A stretch of 48,684 bases of DNA from Woeseiaceae bacterium. Lineage in GTDB: Bacteria > Pseudomonadota > Gammaproteobacteria > Steroidobacterales > Woeseiaceae. Made by a program: the position numbers and the translations under genes. This document shows, one piece after another, positions 10,125-18,164 of the stretch (within the stretch, counting starts at the first letter, position 1; each line of letters starts with the position of its first letter). The stretch is taken from contig JAJFKQ010000253.1 in assembly GCA_021773155.1 (NCBI GenBank), positions 1 through 48,684 on the forward strand. Reading direction: 5' to 3'. Under the pieces are notes generated by a model that saw only the letters and a list, made by a program, of their open reading frames with translations, made no database searches and had not been told where the DNA came from.

Positions 10125-10888
10125 TCTTCTACTTCCTCATTTTCATCACGGCTCGTGAAAACCACGTAGCTCTTGTATTCAGCTCGCAACAGGAATCGTC
10201 GCGTTGCATAAACCCGGGCACCGACGCCGACATGTCCGATCTGATCGGTGCGGTCCTCGCCCTGGATAATCGTTGATTTTGGGCTCGTGTGTATAACACC
10301 AGCGCCAAGCGTAAAAAACGGTGACACACGCCATTCTGGAAACGCCTCGTGAACAATATTGACGCTGCCCGTCCAGCCATTCGAAAAGTTGCCCAGAATC
10401 TGCGAACCCCATAGCTCAACAGAGACATTGGGATTGAGTGAGTATCCGCCATAAAGCGACACGATGTTAGCGCCACCGAAATCACCGGCGAGCACACCCA
10501 ATTCCCATTTCGAATTGGTGAAGTCTTCCAGGTTGGCCTTGTCAAAACTGACGGGGTTGCCGTCAGGCTGGAGAGTCAGTTCCATTTGCGCCCGGTCAAC
10601 CCAGCCTTCCTTGCCCTTGTCCGTACGCACGAGATACCACTCAGTGCGCTGCATGATGACTTCGACGTTTTCGCCGCGATCAACAACGTGAAATATTGGA
10701 TAGCCGCGACCCGGTCCCGTGCGCATTTCCAGGTACGGGGCAGCAACGGTTACAGAGCGATATTCATCAGCAGCGCGAACCGGCGCTGTCAGAAAAATCT
10801 GCAGCACGATCGCAACCACACATAGGAGCCGAAGGCCTCTAGTTAGCTGGGGCGTCGAAGGGATTGTTGTAATACTGGGCTCCGACAT
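10094..10888 (-). CDS. SH3b domain plus outer-membrane beta-barrel protein
   Basis: SH3b-like VAAPYLEMRTGPGRGYPIFHVVDRGENVEVIMQRTEWYLVRTDKGKEGWVDR then barrel ending VGFAFFF; ATG at 10888 (MSEPS) overlaps the upstream stop by 50 nt. Confidence 0.78.
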   Translation of the reverse strand: MSEPSITTIPSTPQLTRGLRLLCVVAIVLQIFLTAPVRAADEYRSVTVAAPYLEMRTGPGRGYPIFHVVDRGENVEVIMQRTEWYLVRTDKGKEGWVDRAQMELTLQPDGNPVSFDKANLEDFTNSKWELGVLAGDFGGANIVSLYGGYSLNPNVSVELWGSQILGNFSNGWTGSVNIVHEAFPEWRVSPFFTLGAGVIHTSPKSTIIQGEDRTDQIGHVGVGARVYATRRFLLRAEYKSYVVFTSRDENEEVEEWKVGFAFFF

Positions 10889-13628
10889 CCAACCATTCCG
10901 CGATGAGACGTTGTTCCGCTTTGGACAAAATATCGCCGTGAATCGCATAGCTGGGATTGTTTGGATTGTTGAATCGGTCAAAGAAATCGCTCGAAGCCCT
11001 TGCGCCGGCAATTGAGGCAGGTGATGCGTACGGTATGTTCTCCAGGATGTCGTTTCCGTTCGCATCCTGACCGATAACCCGGGTCGCATCCACTACCATG
11101 CCATTGTCTAATATCTGAAGGTTATCAGTAACTAACAGCTCGCGATAGGCGATCTCGTGATCGGGCTCATCCGCCGATGGCCCGGTCTGCAATTCCAGCT
11201 GCCCGGCCGGGACTCGCGGAGCGTTGGCATTCTGCGGATCATTTGGTGTGTGGCATTGCAGGCAATTGTTGCTCACCTGTACACCATTGCCATCAAGGAG
11301 CGGTACTTCCGGCGTCGCCGGATCGCTGTCATCGTCGAACGTGACCAGTCGCGGTGCGTTCCATAGCGGATGGATAATCGACACATAGTTGATGATACTG
11401 CGGCAGTTCCACTCCCAGTCTTGCCAGCAGGCGGCCGACGTCGGCGCACCCGTCGTAAGTTCCAGATAGCGATAGTCGATATCGACGTTGTTTGCAGCGA
11501 CCACCGGATCCGCCGTCCATACGTCTCGATAAATCACGTCCATTGATGGTTCGATCGACGAACAGTCTGTCGCACACGTAATACGCGCTCGCACCTCCGC
11601 CATCGTTTCGCCGACCTCGCCGACGAACCACTGCGGATCCGTATTCGGGAATGGCGCGCCCGCCGTCGTAGCACCGGCATAGGCACTATCGAACGCATCG
11701 ATACGACCGTGCGATACGCCACTGTTCGCATCATGGCAGCCATTGCATTTCAGCTCCTGGCCAGCCGCTACCGAAATCCAGTTCCGGTGGCGCTGCGCGA
11801 TGCGCATGGCATTTTCGTCAACAATAGTAATCATCAACGCAGCATTTGCCGGAACCTTGGTGATAACGGAACCGTCCGGCTCGATCATCGTGTAGCCGAC
11901 GATTTCTTTCATACCAAAGGCTGTCGTAATACCGAACGCTGTATTGTCGATATCGCGGATATCATCATTGGGCTGCGACACGGCCTTTTCGATGCGCAGG
12001 AATCGCGCCGGGCGATTCGCCGCCGGTGTTTGCAACGGATCGGCCAGTACAGCGGGATCGATTCCCGGCAGGAATGCGCCGTCAACTTCATAAACGTTGC
12101 GAATATTCAGCAAAGCTTCGCCATTGTCAGCAAGCGTCGCATCCAATGGATAGTCGTTCAGACCGTCAAGTACCACTGGCGGTGTCGGACGTGGATCGGC
12201 GGACACCACTTCCGTGAACATGATTCCTTCTTCACCGGCAACAATCGGCAGCTGTGTGTCATCGCGCGGGTCGTAGATCCAAATTCCATACAGCGGCGGT
12301 GCAACCAGAAAGTCACCAACGACAGGTGTTGGCGGATTGGCATCATTCGGGTCAATCACCAGCACGTTCGCGAGATTTTCAGGCGTGCAGGCGACTATTC
12401 GTTCATCAATCGTACTCGGGTCGCCGTCGTCCGGCAGAATTTCAACCAGGCGACACTGGCTCCAGCTGACCATCAATCGGCTGGTGCCGTCCTGGATCGG
12501 GTAGACCGAGAAGTAGCGACCGCCTGGTGATGGCTCACCTGGCACGGTCGATACGCTATTGATCGTGGCGTCTTCCTGTGCCGGTCCAGTAAGTACACCG
12601 ATGTTATCTTTCGTCGGCTGTGTGTTTTCGAGGTATTGCGGCGTATCGATAAGGATTAACTCACCGCCGCCTTCCGTATTCGTGAACGGACGCGCTAAAA
12701 CCATGACGCGACCGTCTTCAACCTGACGCGGTTGCATGAACTGAATCGTTTCGCCGTTAGCGCCAGTGTCGTGACTCTGTTGGCCGTACAGCAGTTCCTG
12801 GTTGGAGCCATCGGGGTTCATACGATACAAGTTGATCGCGTCATTCGGCCCATTGTGATCCCACCGGCTATAAACAATCTGGCCATTGTCGAGTACTGAT
12901 GGATCCATGTCATGACTCTGGTTAAACGTGACTTGTTTCAGCCCGCTACCATCATCATTCATTACATGTATGTTGAACGTAAATTCGTTATCGTCTTCAT
13001 TCTGCGCGGGGAAACCGCCCTTGCCCTCATCGAGCAGCAACGCCTGTGACTGCGTCTGGCGCGTCGACGAAAATATGATACGTCCGTCCGGCAGGTATTT
13101 CGGCATGATGTCGTGGCCGATCTCTGCCGTGAGTGGCGACAAAATTACGCGGGTGAGCTCATCCGTAGCAAATGTGTATTGCCAGATATTCCAGGTAGCA
13201 ACCTGGTCTTCCACGGCGACGCCCGCTTCGAATGGCATACGCATCGCGAACAACAAACGGCTGCCGTCGTAGTCGATCTCAACATCGCGAACTGCCGCGA
13301 GCCCCATCGAGACACGCTCAGTAATATTGACTGGCAACGCACTGACCGAGGCACGATCACGAAAAAAAAGGTCAGCGCCGAATTCGAACGTAATTTGCTC
13401 ACGCAGATCCTGCTGCTGGAAAACTCCGTTGTCATCTGTCGGCAGCGGAGACTTTATATAGGCGATCGGAAAATCGATCACCACAGGATCGGGGTCCTGT
13501 CCCGTGCCGATCTGCACACCGTCACCCTTGCTGCACGCAGCGATCAAAACACTCACCATCGACAACGCGACCATCCTGGTCAGTTTTCCGGCAGTTCCGT
13601 TTTCAGTTTGTTGCGATAGCCTGTTCAT
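10839..13628 (-). CDS. HzsA-related lipoprotein (TolB/PD40-like repeats with two CXXCH motifs)
   Basis: Lipobox LIAACS; VRDVEIDYDGSRLLFAMR, PDGRIIFSSTR, DPSVLDNGQIVYSRWDHNG; CNGCH and CLQCH heme-binding motifs; ATG 13628 (MNRLSQQ) or 13646. Confidence 0.75.
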   Translation of the reverse strand: MNRLSQQTENGTAGKLTRMVALSMVSVLIAACSKGDGVQIGTGQDPDPVVIDFPIAYIKSPLPTDDNGVFQQQDLREQITFEFGADLFFRDRASVSALPVNITERVSMGLAAVRDVEIDYDGSRLLFAMRMPFEAGVAVEDQVATWNIWQYTFATDELTRVILSPLTAEIGHDIMPKYLPDGRIIFSSTRQTQSQALLLDEGKGGFPAQNEDDNEFTFNIHVMNDDGSGLKQVTFNQSHDMDPSVLDNGQIVYSRWDHNGPNDAINLYRMNPDGSNQELLYGQQSHDTGANGETIQFMQPRQVEDGRVMVLARPFTNTEGGGELILIDTPQYLENTQPTKDNIGVLTGPAQEDATINSVSTVPGEPSPGGRYFSVYPIQDGTSRLMVSWSQCRLVEILPDDGDPSTIDERIVACTPENLANVLVIDPNDANPPTPVVGDFLVAPPLYGIWIYDPRDDTQLPIVAGEEGIMFTEVVSADPRPTPPVVLDGLNDYPLDATLADNGEALLNIRNVYEVDGAFLPGIDPAVLADPLQTPAANRPARFLRIEKAVSQPNDDIRDIDNTAFGITTAFGMKEIVGYTMIEPDGSVITKVPANAALMITIVDENAMRIAQRHRNWISVAAGQELKCNGCHDANSGVSHGRIDAFDSAYAGATTAGAPFPNTDPQWFVGEVGETMAEVRARITCATDCSSIEPSMDVIYRDVWTADPVVAANNVDIDYRYLELTTGAPTSAACWQDWEWNCRSIINYVSIIHPLWNAPRLVTFDDDSDPATPEVPLLDGNGVQVSNNCLQCHTPNDPQNANAPRVPAGQLELQTGPSADEPDHEIAYRELLVTDNLQILDNGMVVDATRVIGQDANGNDILENIPYASPASIAGARASSDFFDRFNNPNNPSYAIHGDILSKAEQRLIAEWLDVGAQYYNNPFDAPAN

Positions 13629-13703
13629 AGCTCTCACCTTGGGCATCGTGGCAGGTTACGCTGCAATGCAGCCGACTTACCGTTAACGCGTTCACAGTGT
13701 CTA

Positions 13704-13733
13704 ATTATAAGAGACGCGATTGCACCGATGTAA
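13704..13733 (-). promoter_or_regulatory. Candidate sigma-70 promoter for the minus-strand arm
   Basis: Minus strand TTACAT (13733-13728), 18-bp spacer, TATAAT (13709-13704). Confidence 0.5.
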
Positions 13734-14075
13734 TGTCTCAAAAGTACGACACCGGGCAACAAAGCAGTCCACCCGGCACGGGAACCTTTTTGGGCAACGA
13801 ATCGTGTCATTGACGGACCCCTCCCGGAAACCGCTTTAAGTTTATCTTATTCGCGGTTGTTGTCTGGAGGCGTCACTTCCTGCCCGCCCTGTCTGCCTTC
13901 AGCGACAGTTGCGCAGCTCTTCACAATCAGTAGCTTATGCGAACTGGTCACAATGCTTGTTCGCGACTGCCGACAATCACTTGACATATCTTCATTTCGA
14001 TTTGTGCCTACTGTCAGCCCATAACCTATTGTTTTATATATTTTTTATCAAGTATTCTCGGTCCCGATCCGAGAC

Positions 14076-14091
14076 TGGCACAGCACTTGCT
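14076..14091 (+). promoter_or_regulatory. Sigma-54 (RpoN) -24/-12 promoter
   Basis: TGGCACAGCACTTGCT matches TGGCACRNNNNTTGCW at every defined position, with GG/GC at the required spacing, in a divergent intergenic region upstream of the plus-strand operon. Confidence 0.8.
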
Positions 14092-14251
14092 TTAATGATT
14101 GCAGACCTCTTGATCGCAGCGCAGACCGAAGAACAGGCAATTCAAGGACTGTGCGTGCTTTCACGGCGGTACCGCCCGAAGATTGGCAAGATTTGACGAC
14201 CAGGCTCGACGAATAACAACAGTCGATTGATGACTTAAGAGCAGAAACGAT

Positions 14252-15472
14252 ATGAATAACAGGATATGGACAAAACACATGGATGACGTTTTCAAAATCT
14301 TGTCTCGTGTAGCTTTAGCAGGACTGCTTACAGCGGTTCTTGCGATGCCGGCGAATGCGGGGGACCGCGAACAGGCCCGGCGAATTCACGATCGTCTTGC
14401 GGGCGTTCCGCCGAGCGATACTATTCTGGCGCAAATGGAAGCGGTGATGGCCGGTGGTACCGATCCACTTTGCCCGTCCGGCGTTAGCGGGCCGACGTGT
14501 GCCGCATACATCGCAATGGAAGACACGAATTTCTACAACGTAACATTGAAGAACTTCGCTGCTTCCTGGACCAATCGCGACCGGTCGGTATTTGTACCTC
14601 TTAATGATTACATCGCGACGGTTATCGGCCTGATTCGCGACGACCAGCCATTTAACGAGTTGTTTTCTCGCGATATCACGTACGTCGGTCGTAACGGTGT
14701 CGTTCCTGCCGCACCCGCTGCAAATAACAATGATCATTACGCACAACTTGAGGCGAACAACATCAATTTGCGTGATGAGCTGGAGCCGACGCAGCAGTCT
14801 GCTGTCAACAATATTCCTACAGGTGCGACGGCTGGCGTGTTGACTTCGCGTGCCGCATCGGAAGCATTTTTTATCGCCGGCACGAACCGTGCGATGTTCC
14901 GTTTCACGATGATCAACCATTTCTGCGCCGATATGGAACAGCTGCATGATCCGGCGCTGCCGCCTGACCGTATTCGTCAGGACGTGAGCCGCAGTCCGGG
15001 TGGCGACAGCCGCCTGTTTCTGAATAACTGCGTCGGCTGCCACACGGGCATGGACCCGATGGCGCAGGCTTTCGCGTATTACAACTACGACGAGGCCTCA
15101 GGTGCGCTGCAATACACGGCCGGCAATGTGCAGCCCAAGTACTTCAATAACGACCTGAACTTCCCGCCGGGATACAGGACGCCCGATGACCACTGGGATA
15201 ATTACTGGCGCGAAGGCCAGAACTCTTATCTCGGCTTTGACGACTCGCTGCCCGGCTCCGGAGACGGGGCACAATCGCTGGGTGCAGAACTTGGCAACAG
15301 CCAGGCATTTGCCGCTTGCCAGGTTAAGAAAGCATTTCGCGCGGTATGTCTGCGTGAACCGGACCTGCCTGATAACGGCACGGTTGATCAGATTATTGCT
15401 ACGTTCCGTGGTACCGGCTATCGGATGAAACAAGTTTTCGCCGATACCGCTGTTTACTGCATGGGCCAGTAG
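14252..15472 (+). CDS. Secreted protein with one CXXCH c-type heme motif
   Basis: Signal peptide VALAGLLTAVLAMPANAG; FLNNCVGCHTGMDPMAQAFAYYNYDE; ATG 14252 or 14282. Confidence 0.75.
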   Translation: MNNRIWTKHMDDVFKILSRVALAGLLTAVLAMPANAGDREQARRIHDRLAGVPPSDTILAQMEAVMAGGTDPLCPSGVSGPTCAAYIAMEDTNFYNVTLKNFAASWTNRDRSVFVPLNDYIATVIGLIRDDQPFNELFSRDITYVGRNGVVPAAPAANNNDHYAQLEANNINLRDELEPTQQSAVNNIPTGATAGVLTSRAASEAFFIAGTNRAMFRFTMINHFCADMEQLHDPALPPDRIRQDVSRSPGGDSRLFLNNCVGCHTGMDPMAQAFAYYNYDEASGALQYTAGNVQPKYFNNDLNFPPGYRTPDDHWDNYWREGQNSYLGFDDSLPGSGDGAQSLGAELGNSQAFAACQVKKAFRAVCLREPDLPDNGTVDQIIATFRGTGYRMKQVFADTAVYCMGQ

Positions 15473-15478
15473 GGAGAC

Positions 15479-18136
15479 ATGATAATGACTAAAGCAATCG
15501 GAATTGCTACCCGTGCTGTGACGAACCGTGCCCGGACGATTAAGTCACTGCGTGTATGCGTTGCACCAATCGTCGTCGCACTCGGGCTCTCGGCTTGTGG
15601 CGGCGGCGCCGCGACGACGGATAACCCTGTTTCGCAGGCACCCGGCAGCGGCAATAACTCAGCGTACACCGGACCAGCAGCGCGCGATGCGGATGTCCTG
15701 AAATTTCAGCAGGAATTCTGGGCTAATACGAAAACCACCGACCGCTGTGGCAACTGCCATAACGAAACGGTCGGTCAGCTGCCCATGTTTGTTCGCAACG
15801 ATGACGTAAACATGGCGTATGACGCCGCTGTTACGGTTGTCGATCAAGGACAGCCGTCAACATCTCGTGTCGTTGAAAAAGTCAGCTCCAAGACCGAAAG
15901 ACACAATTGCTGGGTCGAAGATCCGGGTGTGTGTGGAACGATCATGACTACGTGGATCGAAAACTGGGTGGGACCCACTGCTGGTGGTGGGCGTCAGATC
16001 GTTCTCACGCCGCCTCCGTCTCAGGACCCGGCGGATAGCAAGAACTTTCCTATCACGACAACAGCGTTTGAGCAGTTCATCTACACGCCGATACTGGCGC
16101 AGTACTGCCAGGGTTGTCACAGCTCGGAGTCTGCGACGGCACAGCAACCCTACTTCGCTGATCCGGATATTGACGTCGCCTACGAAGCGGCCAAGTCAAA
16201 GATCAATCTGGATTCGCCGATCAACTCACGATTTGTCATCAAAGTGAGCCCGAACCCTGCGATTTCCGGCGAATCGCATAACTGCTGGAACAATGACTGC
16301 CCGACAGCCGAAGCAGAGATGCTCGCGGCCATCACAGCATTTGCTAACGGCATTCAGGCGACCGTCGTTGATCCGGCACTCGTAACAAGTAAGGCGATAC
16401 GACTCATCGACGGCACACTCGCTGCAGGTGGCAACCGTTATGAAGACGCCCAGATCGCGCTTTGGGAGTTCCAGACCGGCAGTGGCCTCACGGCCTTCGA
16501 CACCAGCGGTGTTGATCCTGCGATCGACCTGAACTTCTCAGGTGACGTCAGCTGGTTTGGCGGTTGGGGAATCACGATCGGTACCGACGCGGCACAAGGC
16601 CCGGGTAAGGCCCAGGGTTCTACGACCTCCAGTAAGAAGCTGCATGACGTGCTGCAGGAATCCGGAGAGTTCTCGATCGAGGCGTGGATTGTTCCTGCCA
16701 ACGTAACTCAGGAAATGGCGCAAATCGTCAGCTACTCAGCCGGCCCTCAGTCGCGTAACTTTGCGTTACAGCAAACGCTTTATGACTACGACTTCCTGCT
16801 GCGCACCAACGCGGTTGACGCCAATGGCGATCCTTTGGTGCAGCTCGACGGCAACCCGGCACATTCAACGCCTGCAATGGACGAGGTATTGCAAGCCACG
16901 TTGCAGCACGTTGTCGCCACTTACGACCCGATCAACGGCCGCAGCATTTACGTCAACGGTGTTCTTGAATCCACAACGGATCCGACGCCCGGTGGCACGT
17001 TGATAGACTGGCAGGACAATTTCGCTGTCATTCTGGGCAACGAAGCCTCCAGTGACGGTTTGTGGGAGGGCACATTCCGCCTCGCCGCAGTTCATCGCCG
17101 TGCGCTGACACAGGAACAAATCGCGCAGAACTACGACGCTGGCGTCGGTGAGCGCTTTTACATGCTGTTCGATATTTCGGAACGTATTGGCGCACCGATA
17201 GACACGTCATTTGTATTGTTCGAGGCACAACAGTTCGACTCGTTTGCCTATTTGTTCGACAAGCCTCACTTCATCACGCTGGACGGCTCAACACCGGACG
17301 GAATTGCAATCGAGGGACTGCATCTTGCGATGAACGGTCAGGAAGTTGCCGTAGGCCAGTCTTACGCCAATATGGCGGAAACCACGGACTCTACGTTGAA
17401 TCAGGAACTCGGGCAGCCGTTGTCCGTTCTCGGTGCAGTCATTCCGCTTGAAAAAGGTCCCGGAGACGATCAGTTCTTCCTGACTTTCGACAACATCAAC
17501 GGTGCCATCTACAACCGTCCTGATGCTCCAATGCTGGTAGTCAGTCCAATCGATCTGCCTGATGCAGCGAAAATCGGGATTCGCACGTTCGACGAAATCG
17601 ATGCGACCTATGCTTCCATTCTTGGCGTTGACCGACTGATGGTGTACACAAACGACGTCAATGATGCGGCCGCCCACGTGGACGAAACCTATCAGGAACT
17701 GAGGCAATCGCTTCCGGCTATTGAGGATATCAACAGCTTCCTGTCGTCGAACCAGGTCGCTATCGCACAGCTTGCGATTCAATACTGTGACGCGGCAATT
17801 GGCACCAACGCTAATCCGAACCCGAATGCAGAAAACGTTGTCTGGACGTCATTCAGCTTCGATCAGGCAGCGGTGACGGCGTTTAGTGTCGGCAATCGCA
17901 ACAATTTTGTGGATCCCTTGATCGAACGCGCCGTCGGCCAGATCTCCGGCGCAACACAGCTGCTGTCGCAGCCAACATACGCGATTGTTTATGACGAGGT
18001 AGCTGCATTCACTGCGGCTGCCGGTCGTCCCGACAATCTTATTGACAGACTGCTTGTAGGCCAAAGTGACACGCGAGCGATTGCCAAGGGTGTTTGCGCC
18101 TCCGTACTCGGTAGTGCAGCCACGCTGGTTCAGTAG
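15479..18136 (+). CDS. LamG-domain lipoprotein with duplicated CXXCH/HNCW module
   Basis: Lipobox GLSACGGG; CGNCH (15746-15760) and CQGCH (16106-16120), each followed by HNCW...C; LamG-like FSIEAWIVP...HVVATYDPINGRSIYVNGV...RLAAVHRRALTQEQIAQNYDAG. Confidence 0.8.
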   Translation: MIMTKAIGIATRAVTNRARTIKSLRVCVAPIVVALGLSACGGGAATTDNPVSQAPGSGNNSAYTGPAARDADVLKFQQEFWANTKTTDRCGNCHNETVGQLPMFVRNDDVNMAYDAAVTVVDQGQPSTSRVVEKVSSKTERHNCWVEDPGVCGTIMTTWIENWVGPTAGGGRQIVLTPPPSQDPADSKNFPITTTAFEQFIYTPILAQYCQGCHSSESATAQQPYFADPDIDVAYEAAKSKINLDSPINSRFVIKVSPNPAISGESHNCWNNDCPTAEAEMLAAITAFANGIQATVVDPALVTSKAIRLIDGTLAAGGNRYEDAQIALWEFQTGSGLTAFDTSGVDPAIDLNFSGDVSWFGGWGITIGTDAAQGPGKAQGSTTSSKKLHDVLQESGEFSIEAWIVPANVTQEMAQIVSYSAGPQSRNFALQQTLYDYDFLLRTNAVDANGDPLVQLDGNPAHSTPAMDEVLQATLQHVVATYDPINGRSIYVNGVLESTTDPTPGGTLIDWQDNFAVILGNEASSDGLWEGTFRLAAVHRRALTQEQIAQNYDAGVGERFYMLFDISERIGAPIDTSFVLFEAQQFDSFAYLFDKPHFITLDGSTPDGIAIEGLHLAMNGQEVAVGQSYANMAETTDSTLNQELGQPLSVLGAVIPLEKGPGDDQFFLTFDNINGAIYNRPDAPMLVVSPIDLPDAAKIGIRTFDEIDATYASILGVDRLMVYTNDVNDAAAHVDETYQELRQSLPAIEDINSFLSSNQVAIAQLAIQYCDAAIGTNANPNPNAENVVWTSFSFDQAAVTAFSVGNRNNFVDPLIERAVGQISGATQLLSQPTYAIVYDEVAAFTAAAGRPDNLIDRLLVGQSDTRAIAKGVCASVLGSAATLVQ

Positions 18137-18164
18137 AAGACAGGACTTAAAGGAACTTAAGAAG

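Noticed and set aside
11709-12530. 273-aa plus-strand ORF opposite the HzsA-like gene
   Set aside because: Antisense shadow ORF; Arg/His-rich composition, no domain sense, fully inside a well-supported CDS.
14315-15043. 242-aa minus-strand ORF opposite the mono-CXXCH gene
   Set aside because: Shadow ORF; opposite strand carries signal peptide and CVGCH in a sensible order.
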